A stretch of 64,000 nucleotides of DNA. It comes from Caldilineaceae bacterium. GTDB lineage: Bacteria; Chloroflexota; Anaerolineae; Caldilineales; Caldilineaceae. The position numbers and the translations under genes were made by a program. The DNA lies in NCBI GenBank assembly GCA_958295845.1, contig OY282376.1, forward strand, positions 1,935,022 through 1,999,021. The letters run 5' to 3'. Below the pieces are notes generated by a model that was not told where the DNA came from, searched no databases, and was given only the letters and a program-made list of their open reading frames with translations. Shown one piece after another: positions 29,526 to 37,594 of this stretch. Numbering within the stretch: position 1 is the stretch's first letter; every line of letters starts with the position of its first letter.

Positions 29526-29574
29526 ACTATGGGGGTGCACTCTCCTATACCCCTTGCTACACCCAAACCATAGT
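29526..29574. repeat. Imperfect inverted repeat upstream of fadD
   Basis: ACTATGG-GGGTG (29526-29537) can pair with CACCC-AAA-CCATAGT (29560-29574), a 12-bp stem with a three-base bulge and a 22-base loop. It starts 26 bases upstream of the fadD -35 box. It could be an operator or a small mobile-element remnant. The related GGGTGCA motif recurs at 29514-29520. Confidence 0.5.
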
Positions 29575-29641
29575 CGTTTCCAATTCCTATCTCCTCCAGA
29601 CCGATCAGTATCACTCTCTCCTCTCCACTCACTCCTTGCAT

Positions 29642-29774
29642 TTGGGCGTTCGGGCCTTCGGCCCTCTCTTGTGCAGGGGCTGCGCCCCCGCAACGCCCCG
29701 CCCTTGCTAGCCACCATGTTCATTCTTCCCCAGCAACGTGTCTAGCGAACAGTGTCTCCTCCCCACATGCTGTC
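29642..29774 (+). repeat. Dispersed structured intergenic repeat, copy B (best preserved)
   Basis: This copy folds into three arms. The outer stem is GGGCGTT (29644-29650) / AACGCCC (29692-29698). Hairpin 1 is GGGCC-TTC-GGCCC (29652-29664) and hairpin 2 is GGGGC-TGC-GCCCC (29676-29688). The 3' part carries CATTCTTCCCCAGCAA, GTCTAG and TGTCTCCTCCCC, shared with copies A and C. It lies in the divergent gap between fadD and the CoA-binding protein. The minus strand of copies A and C is partly open (GRCGGAxPAQxRAEGxNAQ pattern), but copy B has an in-frame TGA, so coding is unlikely. Confidence 0.82.
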
Positions 29775-30132
29775 TTGTGCCACCGACCACTTAACCAATG
29801 CAGTTTGCTGCCCCTCTGCCTTCCCCCTCAAGGTTACTGAAGGGGTAGGCCTTGTGCCCCCCCTGTGCCCCCACAACAACGGACCTCCCGGTAAAGATAG
29901 GCCTGGCGCCTGCCCTGCGTCTCTCCAAGATCCGCCAATCAATCATATAGCCACTGCTGGCATAAATTCCCCGCCCGCCTGTACCCACCCCAAAATCTGG
30001 GACGCACACAACTAGAGGGTGTATCGTTCCCCCCGTCGCAGTGGCCAAATCGCAAGACGAACTGCTAAGGTAAGTCACAGATTCACTCTCGCCACGCAGC
30101 AGCTCAAACGCCAGAATGAACCAGACTAAACT
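29775..30132. other. Intergenic region without recognised content
   Basis: 358 bases between repeat copy B and the promoter of the CoA-binding protein. I see only pyrimidine-rich stretches and a CACCGACCACTTAACCAATGCAGTT block (in two parts) that resembles the sequence preceding copy A. No gene, RNA or terminator was recognised. Confidence 0.6.
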
Positions 30133-30162
30133 TTGACACGTCAATTCGAACGAAAGTATACT
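30133..30162 (+). promoter_or_regulatory. Promoter of the CoA-binding protein gene
   Basis: A consensus TTGACA (30133-30138) and TATACT (30157-30162) with an 18-base spacer lie about 80 bases before the start codon at 30241. Confidence 0.8.
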
Positions 30163-30240
30163 CTCTTCGTAAGCAGGCCAACACCATGTCAGGCTTCAAA
30201 CACGTGGTGCCTCCGACCCATCATCAAGGCGGGCAGTGCA

Positions 30241-30720
30241 ATGCAGGACCTGAAGTCCCTGATCGAGAAATATGTAGACGAACCAGTTTGGGCCGTTGTG
30301 GGCGCCAGCAATGACAAGTCCAAGTACGGCAATCGAATCTATCTGAAGCTGAAAGAGTTTGGCTACAAGGTGTATCCCGTAAATCGCCATGAGCAGCTGA
30401 TCGAAGGTGACACCGCCTACACCAGCCTCACCGACCTGCCTGAACGTCCAGCTGTCATCAACATGGTCGTCCCACCCACTGAAGCCCCCGCCGTTGTCGA
30501 ACAGGCCAAAGCCGCTGGCGCACAGGCAATCTGGTTCCAACCGGGTGCCGAAAACCCCGCCGCCGCCCAGTGGGCACAGGATCACAAGCTGGACGTAATC
30601 GAAGCCTGCATCCTTGTCCAACTTGCCCTGATGCCGCAGCCAGAGGAAGCAGAATCCAACCTGCCTCCAACGCACACGCGCCCTGTCCCCTCCCCAGACC
30701 CTACAACCTCCACCCGTTGA
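30241..30720 (+). CDS. CoA-binding domain protein, YccU-like
   Basis: 159 residues with the CoA_binding fold of succinyl-CoA synthetase alpha: VWAVVGASNDKSKYGNRIYLKLKEFG, YPVNRHEQLIEGDTAYTSL, VVPPTEAPAVVEQA and WFQPGAEN. Proteins of this size (YccU, Rv2744-like) have no catalytic domain and probably bind CoA or a nucleotide as a small sensor. ATG 30241 follows AAGGCGGG at suitable distance; the in-frame extension to 30133 overlaps the promoter. The C-terminal 25 residues are proline/threonine-rich (PPTHTRPVPSPDPTTS) and may be disordered. proS follows 149 bases downstream. Confidence 0.85.
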   Translation: MQDLKSLIEKYVDEPVWAVVGASNDKSKYGNRIYLKLKEFGYKVYPVNRHEQLIEGDTAYTSLTDLPERPAVINMVVPPTEAPAVVEQAKAAGAQAIWFQPGAENPAAAQWAQDHKLDVIEACILVQLALMPQPEEAESNLPPTHTRPVPSPDPTTSTR

Positions 30721-30869
30721 CGCGGACTCGCGCAAATGCGGGTGGAGGAACTTCAGTTGGGCAGTCGTGAAGCCTTCGGATGTCGGCGCGCATTCTGAAA
30801 TAACCGTGCTCCTTCGTCGCCAAAGGCAAGAGGCCAATAATACAGGAAACTGAACAAGGATAAACTGAA

Positions 30870-32654
30870 ATGCGGATGTCGAAACTGTTTTTCCAGACAC
30901 TGCGCGAAGCACCCGCGGACGCCGATGTCCGTAGCCATCAACTGATGTTGCGGGCGGGGCTGGTCCGGCAGGTAGGCGCCGGAATCTTCGAATATCTGCC
31001 CCTTGGGCTGCGAGTAAAGAAGAAAATCGAAACTATCATGCGCGAGGAGATGGACGCCATCGACGGGCAGGAAATCGTAATGCCGGTCGTGCAGCCCGCC
31101 TCGCTCTGGAAACGTACGGGCCGTTGGTACGAAATCGGCGACGACCTCGCCCGCCTTACCGATCGCGCCGGCCGCGAGCTGGTCCTGGCCATGACACACG
31201 AAGAGGTGATCACCGAGCTGGCCGGCGGCGTGATCAACAGCTACCGCCAGCTGCCTGTCATGCTCTATCAGATCCAAACAAAATTCAGGGACGAGCCCCG
31301 GCCTCGCGGCGGCCTGATTCGCGTTCGCGAGTTCACCATGAAAGACGGATACTCCTTCCACGCCGATATCGCCAGCCTGGACGAATACTATCCTCTTGTC
31401 TACCAGGCCTATTTCAACATCTTCGGCCGCGCCGGGCTCGACGTGATAGCAGTCGAGAGCGACACCGGCATGATGGGCGGAACCATGGCCCACGAATTCA
31501 TGGCCCTGACCGAAGTCGGGGAAGACACTATGCTCCTCTGCAACCAGTGTGGCTACAAAGCAAATCGTCAGGTCGCTACCTTCGTGAAGTCATCCTCCGA
31601 AAGCCGGGCCGAAGAAGCTGCACTTCCACTGGAGGAAGTCTCCACGCCCAACGTCGACACCATCGCCGCACTGGCAGATTTCCTCGATATCCCCGAAAGT
31701 CGCACGGCCAAAGCGCTCTTCCTGGTTGCCACCATCGAAGAAGATGGCGACGTGAAGGAACAGTTCGTCTTTGTCGTCGTGCGCGGCGACATGGAGCTGA
31801 ACGAAACAAAGTTGACAAATGTGTTAAAGGCCCGTCAACTGCGCCCCGCCCAGGCCGAAGAGATCAGGGCGATCGGTGCAGAGCCCGGCTACGGCTCTCC
31901 TGTCGGCATCCGCAGGGACGAGGTCCTCTTGGTCGTTGATGATCTGATCCCCAACAGCCCCAATCTTGTCGCTGGCGCAAATCGAGACGGCTGGCACCTC
32001 AGGAATGTCAACTGCGGGAGGGACTACAAGCCCGACCTGACCGTAGACGTGGTGGCTGCCGCCGATGGCCACCCTTGTCCAACCTGTCAAGCCCCCTTGC
32101 GCGCAGTGCGTGGCGTAGAAGTGGGCAATATCTTTAAGCTGGGCACAAAGTACAGCCAGGCCATGGACGCCTCCTTCCTCGACGAAGACGGCGGCAGCGT
32201 GCCAATGGTGATGGGCTGCTATGGTATCGGCTCAGGCCGCCTTATCGCAAGCGCAATTGAAAAGAACAACGACGAGAACGGCATCATCTGGCCCATAACC
32301 ATCGCACCCCACCAGCTCTATCTCGTCAGTCTGGCCACTCGGCGCACGCCGGAAGTGACCGAAACGGCCGAGCGCGTCTACAGCCAGCTGCAGGAAGCCG
32401 GTGTGGAGGTCCTTTATGACGATCGCGACGAGCGGGCCGGCGTAAAGTTCAATGACGCCGATCTCTTGGGAACTCCACTCCGGTTGACAATTGGCGCAAG
32501 GGGTGTAAAGAACGGTGTCGCCGAACTCAAGCTACGCAACCGCGAGGAAATCCGCGAGCTGCCCTTTGACGATATCGTCAATCAGATTCAAGCAGTTGTG
32601 GAGGCCGAAACGGCCGCAGTTAACGCGAAAGTAATCACCGAGCCGTTGCAATAG
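30870..32654 (+). CDS. proS: Prolyl-tRNA synthetase, bacterial type
   Basis: Charges tRNA-Pro with proline in the cytoplasm. The 594 residues have class II motif 2 in FRDEPRPRGGLIRVREFTMKD and motif 3 in GCYGIGSGRLIASAIE, with TGRWYEIGDDL near the start. The insertion between motifs 2 and 3 (about 225-390) is the trans-editing INS domain that hydrolyses Ala-tRNA-Pro. The C-terminal anticodon-binding domain starts at about 475 (YLVSLATRRTPEVTETAE). ATG 30870 lies nine bases after AAGGAT. No T-box was seen upstream. The attenuator and tandem GNAT gene follow after a new promoter. Confidence 0.96.
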   Translation: MRMSKLFFQTLREAPADADVRSHQLMLRAGLVRQVGAGIFEYLPLGLRVKKKIETIMREEMDAIDGQEIVMPVVQPASLWKRTGRWYEIGDDLARLTDRAGRELVLAMTHEEVITELAGGVINSYRQLPVMLYQIQTKFRDEPRPRGGLIRVREFTMKDGYSFHADIASLDEYYPLVYQAYFNIFGRAGLDVIAVESDTGMMGGTMAHEFMALTEVGEDTMLLCNQCGYKANRQVATFVKSSSESRAEEAALPLEEVSTPNVDTIAALADFLDIPESRTAKALFLVATIEEDGDVKEQFVFVVVRGDMELNETKLTNVLKARQLRPAQAEEIRAIGAEPGYGSPVGIRRDEVLLVVDDLIPNSPNLVAGANRDGWHLRNVNCGRDYKPDLTVDVVAAADGHPCPTCQAPLRAVRGVEVGNIFKLGTKYSQAMDASFLDEDGGSVPMVMGCYGIGSGRLIASAIEKNNDENGIIWPITIAPHQLYLVSLATRRTPEVTETAERVYSQLQEAGVEVLYDDRDERAGVKFNDADLLGTPLRLTIGARGVKNGVAELKLRNREEIRELPFDDIVNQIQAVVEAETAAVNAKVITEPLQ

Positions 32655-32695
32655 AGCCAGCTCTGCCGGCAGTGCTAAATGCCAGCCTCTGAAAG

Positions 32696-32724
32696 TTGAC
32701 TACGCCTGAGATCCCTGCTACCCT
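32696..32724 (+). promoter_or_regulatory. Promoter of the leader peptide/GNAT unit
   Basis: TTGACT (32696-32701), a 17-base spacer and TACCCT (32719-32724) predict a start near 32731. A second TTGACA at 32737-32742 has no convincing -10 at 16-18 bases. The position, after the proS stop, gives the GNAT unit its own transcript. Confidence 0.5.
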
Positions 32725-32788
32725 AATGCGCGGGTCTTGACACACTATCGGTACTGAACGCGGTCCCACACAGAAAGGAGCGAACACC

Positions 32789-32860
32789 ATGCGAATTGAT
32801 CTGTCTGTCAAATCTGGTGGCTTCGCGTCCTTCGTGAGGAGATCTGCGCCTGACTCTTGA
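32789..32860 (+). CDS. Putative 23-residue regulatory leader peptide
   Basis: A short frame with a near-ideal ribosome binding site: AAGGAG (32775-32780) lies eight bases before ATG 32789. It encodes MRIDLSVKSGG at the start and RRSAPDS at the end; 5 of 23 residues are serine but no amino acid occurs in a run. Twenty-four bases after the stop comes a strong intrinsic terminator. Codons 12-14 contain CGCGTCC, the exact complement of GGACGCG in the 5' arm of that terminator. The arrangement looks like translation-coupled attenuation of the downstream acetyltransferase. I infer this from sequence only; the peptide has no family I recognise. Confidence 0.55.
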   Translation: MRIDLSVKSGGFASFVRRSAPDS

Positions 32861-32895
32861 GTCAATGCTGAACTGCTCCCCAAACCGTGGACGCG
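32824..32895 (+). promoter_or_regulatory. Predicted antiterminator, mutually exclusive with the leader terminator
   Basis: CGCGTCC at 32824-32830 pairs perfectly with GGACGCG at 32889-32895. The second arm overlaps the 5' half of the terminator stem (32885-32895), so both structures cannot form together. A weaker local hairpin, TCCT (32828-32831) with AGGA (32837-32840), could compete with the antiterminator and make the outcome depend on ribosome position. Confidence 0.5.
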
Positions 32896-32921
32896 TGTTA
32901 AGACCGCTCCACGGTTTTTTT
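32882..32921 (+). terminator. Leader terminator (attenuator) before the GNAT gene
   Basis: CCGTGGA (32885-32891) pairs with TCCACGG (32908-32914); GCG (32893-32895) with CGC (32905-32907) extends it inward past one bulged base, and AAA/TTT extends it outward. Seven T residues (32915-32921) follow directly. It lies between the leader peptide and the downstream gene in the same orientation, so it would cut transcription before the acetyltransferase. Confidence 0.85.
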
Positions 32922-32964
32922 GTTGCCTATGGAAGTCGAAGTCCACCGTAACGAAAGGAGGCGC

Positions 32965-33066
32965 ATGAGCTACGATTTCGTCGACTTCAAACCCCGGAAT
33001 CCCGATGATTATTTCAAATGGAGTATGAACCTTGATCACAATTCGACCGTTCGAACAAAACGATGA
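32965..33066 (+). CDS. Possible 33-residue small ORF overlapping the GNAT start
   Basis: ATG 32965 follows AAAGGAGG by only three bases. The frame begins MSYDFVDFKPRNPDD and ends 35 bases inside the GNAT gene, in a different frame. The GNAT gene's own TTG start would be inside this frame, so translation of the small ORF could be coupled to it. Its strong ribosome binding site argues for it; the short spacing and lack of homology argue against. Confidence 0.35.
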   Translation: MSYDFVDFKPRNPDDYFKWSMNLDHNSTVRTKR

Positions 33067-34063
33067 AGACTATCGCCAGGCCGTCGACATCACAAACAGC
33101 GTCTGGCCAGAATATCCCGACACTGTGGAAGAGTGGAAGGAGGGCGATGAGAAACGCTCTAAATTGCTGAAAGTGGGTCGCTTTTTCGCCGAATTAGATG
33201 GCCAGAAGGTCGGTTTTGCCAATTACGGCCAGTCCCTCTGGGTTAACCATCCGGGTAAGCTGTTTGTAGGCGTAGCAGTGCTGCCAGAATTCCGTAAACG
33301 TGGCGTCGGCACTGCTCTCTGGGAGCACCTATGCCAGGAGGTCCAACAGTTCGACCCCTTGCGCCTTCTCGCCCACACTCGCGAAGACTACGAAGAAGGA
33401 ATCCGGTTCGCCCAAAAACTGGGATTCAACGAATGTATGCGAGACTGGGAGTCCCGCTTGGACCCGGCGAGCCTCGACCTGGACGAGTGGGGTCGATACG
33501 CTCGGCAAGTCGCTGAGCAGGGGATCGAGATCAAAACAGTCGCCGAATTGGAGTCCGACCCAAACCGGGACCGAAAGCTATACGAGCTGGAGTGGCTAAT
33601 CGACCGCGACGTTCCCAGCCCGGAACCCCCGTCTAAAGTGGCTTTCGAGGAGTTCCAGAAGATTTGGGCGAGGACAAACCTGCTGCCCGACGCCTGGTTT
33701 GTGGCCATTGACAATGGCGAATATGTGGGAATGACCAATCTGTGGACGAGCCAGGCAAACGCCAAACTGCTCTATGTCGGAATAACCGGCGTAACTCGCT
33801 CCCATCGCAAGCGCGGTATAGCCATGGCCTTGAAAGTCCGTTCTGTCGAATATGCCCTGCAAAAGGGTTTCAGCGAAATCCGAACCTGGAACGAGATCAA
33901 CAACCAGGCGATGTTGGGAATCAACAACCGCCTCGGCTTTGTGCGCCAGCCCGCACATATCGAATTCAGGAAAGTAATGCGAGAGGAGCGTCCCGAGGAC
34001 GCCAATCTGAAAATCCAGGATTCGTCACAAGAAGAGGAGAAGGCGGAAATCAGCAAAGGTTGA
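33032..34063 (+). CDS. Tandem-GNAT acetyltransferase
   Basis: 343 residues with two GNAT domains, in the layout of mycothiol synthase-like enzymes. Domain 1 (about 1-150) has FVGVAVLPEFRKRGVGTALWEHL, the acetyl-CoA loop. Domain 2 (about 180-320) has LLYVGITGVTRSHRKRGIAMAL and NNQAMLGINNRLGF. The C-terminus is acidic and charged. Such enzymes acetylate small amines, including antibiotics, but no substrate can be read here. Initiation is at TTG 33032, eight bases after GGAG; an in-frame TGA lies directly upstream. The leader peptide and terminator before it suggest expression induced by ribosome stalling. A terminator follows at 34130. Confidence 0.82.
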   Translation: MITIRPFEQNDEDYRQAVDITNSVWPEYPDTVEEWKEGDEKRSKLLKVGRFFAELDGQKVGFANYGQSLWVNHPGKLFVGVAVLPEFRKRGVGTALWEHLCQEVQQFDPLRLLAHTREDYEEGIRFAQKLGFNECMRDWESRLDPASLDLDEWGRYARQVAEQGIEIKTVAELESDPNRDRKLYELEWLIDRDVPSPEPPSKVAFEEFQKIWARTNLLPDAWFVAIDNGEYVGMTNLWTSQANAKLLYVGITGVTRSHRKRGIAMALKVRSVEYALQKGFSEIRTWNEINNQAMLGINNRLGFVRQPAHIEFRKVMREERPEDANLKIQDSSQEEEKAEISKG

Positions 34064-34129
34064 GGACCGCAGTTGGAGCGGCTAGCCCACGGCTCTGATG
34101 ATAGGCACCAGTAGAGAATTCTTCCACTA

Positions 34130-34170
34130 TGGCAGGGACCTGCATGATGAGGTCTCTGCCATTTCCTTTT
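34130..34170 (+). terminator. Intrinsic terminator of the tandem-GNAT gene
   Basis: TGGCAGGGACC (34130-34140) pairs with GGTCTCTGCCA (34151-34161), eleven pairs with one G-T wobble and a ten-base loop, followed by TTTCCTTTT. It lies 67 bases after the stop codon. Confidence 0.85.
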
Positions 34171-34184
34171 GTGGAGTCGCCAAG

Positions 34185-35048
34185 CTATAAACGCCCCAAC
34201 ACTGCCGTCAGCAGCGCCGTCAATCGCGGAACCACGATTCTGCCCGTCTCCATCACCTCTTCTTCGCTGGTCTCTTTGTCCGCGTCCAGGTGATCGATCG
34301 CCACATTGGTAATCGTGCTGATGCCCAAGACCTCGATTCCGGCATGCACCGCCACCAGCGCCTCCGGAACTGTGCTCATTCCCACCGCGTCCGCTCCCAC
34401 CAGGCGCAGATAACGCACCTCCGCCGGTGTCTCAAAGTTGGGTCCAGCCAGAAACGCATAAACGCCCTGGCGTAGCGTGATCCCCAACTCCTGCGCCGAT
34501 TTCAGTGCCGCATTGCGCAATGACCGCGGATAGGCGTGCGTCATTGACGGAAAACGAGTACCAAACGCCGACATGTTGGGTCCTATCAGGGGATTGTGCC
34601 CCGCCATACCGACAAAGTTAAGGTGGTCCACAATCAGCATGAGATCGCCCGCGTGAAAACCAGGATTTATCCCACCCGCCGCGTTGGTCAGGATCAGCCT
34701 GCCCACGCCAAGACGCTGCATAACGCGAATCGGAAAGGTAATCTCCTCAGCGGAATAGCCTTCATAAAAGTGTACACGCCCCTGCATTGCAACCACTGTC
34801 TGACCTGCAAGTTGGCCGGCGATCAGTCTCCCTTCGTGCCCGGGCGCCGTGCTGGTCGGGAAATGCGGGATCTCTTCGTAAGGAACGGCAACCGCACCTT
34901 CGATCGCCTCTGCCAGCGGGTTCAGCCCGCTGCCAAGCACCAGCCCGATAGGTCGGCTGTCGGACAAGTGCAGGCCACTTCGTTCGGCCCGTTCGCGTAC
35001 AAAATCCGCCGCCCATTCATATTCTGCAAGTCCTGAATTTTCAGTCAT
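34185..35048 (-). CDS. Purine nucleoside phosphorylase (trimeric type)
   Basis: Splits inosine, guanosine and their deoxy forms with phosphate to the free base and ribose-1-phosphate. The 287 residues match the trimeric PNP family: IGLVLGSGLNPLAEAI, the phosphate loop TAPGHEGRL, QGRVHFYEGY, LTNAAGGINPGF, LAGPNFETPAEVR, GADAVGMSTVPEALVA and the base-binding ISTITNVA. The asparagine in STITN favours 6-oxopurines. It follows the flavoprotein by 59 bases on the same strand. Adenine deaminase-like enzymes such as the 8-oxoguanine deaminase lie far away. Confidence 0.92.
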   Translation of the reverse strand: MTENSGLAEYEWAADFVRERAERSGLHLSDSRPIGLVLGSGLNPLAEAIEGAVAVPYEEIPHFPTSTAPGHEGRLIAGQLAGQTVVAMQGRVHFYEGYSAEEITFPIRVMQRLGVGRLILTNAAGGINPGFHAGDLMLIVDHLNFVGMAGHNPLIGPNMSAFGTRFPSMTHAYPRSLRNAALKSAQELGITLRQGVYAFLAGPNFETPAEVRYLRLVGADAVGMSTVPEALVAVHAGIEVLGISTITNVAIDHLDADKETSEEEVMETGRIVVPRLTALLTAVLGRL

Positions 35049-35107
35049 GGAGTTACCTGTATGCCTTCAAAACCTTGCCTTCGAGCAGGGGCTGCCCTTC
35101 AATTTGC

Positions 35108-36307
35108 CTACCCGGCTCTCAGAGCATCGCCGTGGTAGCGTGAAGCCTCCTGCCCCGTCGTATCCGGCGAAATGTCGCGCCACCTGAACATTTCTGCCCA
35201 TTCATTCGGCTTGTCTTCCACCACATCGGCGATCAAATCACCCAGGACCGGCCCAAACTTGAAACCGTGACCGCTCCCACCCGTAGCGAGACTCAATCCC
35301 TCTTTCTCAGGGTGGTGGTCGATCCAGAAATTCTCATCTAGCGTATCGTTGTACAGACAGCGTCGCGTATACGTGATCTCCGCATCCAGGAGTGCGGGGA
35401 ATGTTTCCTCCAGAAAAATGCGCAACTGGTTGAAATCCTCCTCGTATACAGTGCGCTCGTCCTTCTCCGGGTGAAGGGAGACGCCGACACCGTGCCGCGA
35501 AATCTTGACGATGCCTTCCCGCAGCATCGGAAATCCATACCACCCGGTGAGGGCTGTGTCTCCGAAAAAGACGACAAATTCAGGCGCCGTAAAGGGGGCT
35601 GGATCCTTCGGCTTCAGGTGAAAGATTGGGTGGCCGGTCGCATCCATCACTGCCTGCATCTCCGGCAGCAACCAGGGCGTCCAGGAGCCCGCAGCCAGTA
35701 CAGTATGGTCAGAACCGAAAGTGGCTCCTTCACGCGTACGCATCCCCTGAACCCGCCCGTTGCTCAACAGGAACTGATTGGCCGTCTGACCGGGCCGCAC
35801 GTCCACCCCTGCGGCCATCGCCTGTTCAACCAGCCTGCCCACCACGCGCCCGCTTTCAGCGTAGCCGCCCCGCGGATTATAGAAGCCGTCAACATAGGCC
35901 CCCGTCGTCCACGCGGGAAATCGCCGCGTAATCTCTTCCCCGGACAGGCGTTCAGGGCTTTGCCCCTCCTCAAGTAACATGTGAAAGCTGTCGTTGACGA
36001 ACTCACTGTTCTCCATGCGCGTCTTCGCAGCCGCCAATACGCCGGTCTCGTGGTACAACGTCTCCCCAAACACCTCGTTCCAGCGTTGGAATCCCTCGAT
36101 AGCGCGAATAACCATACGCATATATTGGCGATTGGTACCGTACTCCATTCGAACGACCTTGCTGACATCCGTGGAAGCGGCAAGGGCATAAGGAAGAGGT
36201 CCGGGGTCGATCAGAGTAACGTCGTATCCCCGGCTTCGCAGCGACAGAGCCGTCGTTACGCCGAAAATCCCGGCTCCAACGATGAGAAAGTCAGACGAAG
36301 AGGACAT
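35108..36307 (-). CDS. FAD-dependent amine oxidase, monomeric sarcosine oxidase-like
   Basis: 399 residues of the DAO family. The FAD-binding motif FLIVGAGIFGVTTALSLRSRG lies at the N-terminus (GAGIFG at about 11-16). TRRCLYNDTLDENFWID carries a cysteine in the position that binds FAD covalently in monomeric sarcosine oxidase, and GGSGHGFKFGPVLG closes the FAD site. Substrates of the family are N-methyl amino acids, pipecolate and fructosyl amino acids, with H2O2 as product; I cannot tell which. The HpcH-type aldolase is 121 bases upstream and the phosphorylase 59 bases downstream on the same strand, possibly one operon. Confidence 0.82.
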   Translation of the reverse strand: MSSSSDFLIVGAGIFGVTTALSLRSRGYDVTLIDPGPLPYALAASTDVSKVVRMEYGTNRQYMRMVIRAIEGFQRWNEVFGETLYHETGVLAAAKTRMENSEFVNDSFHMLLEEGQSPERLSGEEITRRFPAWTTGAYVDGFYNPRGGYAESGRVVGRLVEQAMAAGVDVRPGQTANQFLLSNGRVQGMRTREGATFGSDHTVLAAGSWTPWLLPEMQAVMDATGHPIFHLKPKDPAPFTAPEFVVFFGDTALTGWYGFPMLREGIVKISRHGVGVSLHPEKDERTVYEEDFNQLRIFLEETFPALLDAEITYTRRCLYNDTLDENFWIDHHPEKEGLSLATGGSGHGFKFGPVLGDLIADVVEDKPNEWAEMFRWRDISPDTTGQEASRYHGDALRAG

Positions 36308-36428
36308 CCGATCACTCCTTTCGGTTTTTCAATTCTTTAGAGAGGGGTCGCAACAGGGAGTTCCCCCCGCCCCCTTCTTGCTGGTAGATACGGCCGTCTG
36401 GCACTTCTGATCCACCGGCAGAGATAAT

Positions 36429-37193
36429 CTAGTCAGTGAATTCGGAAAGACGCGCGACAGCGCTGGCTGCGCCGGCCTCCAGCAGGCCCCCGTCACTAGT
36501 CGCAGTGATAAACCGAAAGCCTTGCTTGGCCCTACTCAGCGCATCCTCCACACTCCGCCCCGCGATGCCTGGAATCTTGCCCGTGTTTTCGCAGGCTTTC
36601 AGGATCGATTCAAGCGCCCGCGCATGCTCTTCGCGGTCGTCCATCTCCGACGGGTGAAAGCCTAGTGACAGTGAAAGGTCACTAGGCCCTGTCCAGCAAC
36701 CGTCAATGCCCGGCGTACTGAGAATTGCTTCCGCGTTCCCAACAGCCTCCACACTTTCCAGCTGCACAGCCACGAAGAGCTGCTCATTTATCCAGTCCGC
36801 GTAGTCGGCCCCGTACAGCTTGGCCCGGCCCCAGCCCCAGGATCGCTGCCCCAATGGCGGAAGTCGGCAGGAATCGGCCGCCCTGCGTGCCTGCTCAGGC
36901 GTGTCCACCATCGGTACAACCATGCCCATTACGCCTTCGTCCAGCAACCTCCCAACAAACGTGTAGTCATTGCGGGCCACTCGCGCCATGGGAACCGCGG
37001 AGCTCCCGTTGATGGCCACCAGCGCGGCAATCGCGCTGTCTTCTCCCCAAGAGCCATGCTGACGGTCAATCATCACAAAGTCGATTCCGCTTCGACTTAT
37101 CAATTCGGCATTGAGCGCCGATCCCATTCCCAGCGCAAATCCGAAAGCGGGCTGGCCAGACTGCATTTTCTCTTTCGCTGTATTCGTAAACAC
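36429..37193 (-). CDS. HpcH/HpaI family aldolase
   Basis: Class II, metal-dependent pyruvate aldolase fold, 254 residues. The general base histidine is in MIDRQHGSWGEDS; most relatives have an E-H pair here (D-x-E-H), so Gln replaces Glu. The pyruvate-binding arginine is in PMARVARND, and metal ligands are the E of VQLESVEAV and the D of TGPSDLSLS. Such enzymes cleave 2-keto-4-hydroxy acids, for example 4-hydroxy-2-oxoheptanedioate or 2-keto-3-deoxy sugar acids, into pyruvate and an aldehyde. No adjacent pathway genes point to one substrate. It is the first gene of a possible three-gene run. Confidence 0.82.
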   Translation of the reverse strand: MFTNTAKEKMQSGQPAFGFALGMGSALNAELISRSGIDFVMIDRQHGSWGEDSAIAALVAINGSSAVPMARVARNDYTFVGRLLDEGVMGMVVPMVDTPEQARRAADSCRLPPLGQRSWGWGRAKLYGADYADWINEQLFVAVQLESVEAVGNAEAILSTPGIDGCWTGPSDLSLSLGFHPSEMDDREEHARALESILKACENTGKIPGIAGRSVEDALSRAKQGFRFITATSDGGLLEAGAASAVARLSEFTD

Positions 37194-37477
37194 ATGTTCC
37201 CCCTCAAGCTGGAAGGATTGAGAGACGCGTAATTACGCGTCCGTCGATAGCAAATCTTGGTCCACGCTCGGCACGGATTCAAGCAGAAAAGGCTCTCTTC
37301 GAAATGATACCAGCGAAAACACTTCATCCCGATAGTAGCCGTGGGGGCCCGCTCTGTCAAAGCAACTACCGCCCAGAACTGAACCTCCGTTCACGGTTAC
37401 ACTGCCCTCCCACACAAATAGCCCCGATTGTCCTCCCGACGAAAGAGGAGCAGCCGCACTCATCCTGAGCCAATCCG
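37194..37477. other. Intergenic region between divergent aldolase and MFS genes
   Basis: 284 bases with no convincing gene, RNA or terminator. It must contain the aldolase promoter on the minus strand, which I could not place with confidence. Confidence 0.55.
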
Positions 37478-37505
37478 TTGTAATCCCAATAGCAAGGGCT
37501 ATGAT
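37478..37505 (+). promoter_or_regulatory. Possible promoter of the MFS transporter
   Basis: TTGTAA (37478-37483) and TATGAT (37500-37505) with a 16-base spacer, about 85 bases before ATG 37595. A TACAAT at 37504-37509 is an alternative -10. Confidence 0.45.
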
Positions 37506-37594
37506 ACAATGCTTCGAATCGGTGAACTCCCTATCATGAAGAACATTGGCCAAGACTGACTGTGGTCGCCTGCCCTGCCAGTCCGGCTGCTGCC

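Noticed and set aside
30721..30869. Possible T-box upstream of proS
   Set aside because: The region lacks the T-box core sequence and a terminator; nothing supports it.
32737..32742. TTGACA as the -35 box of the leader transcript
   Set aside because: No acceptable -10 box lies 15-19 bases downstream; the TTGACT/TACCCT pair just upstream fits better.
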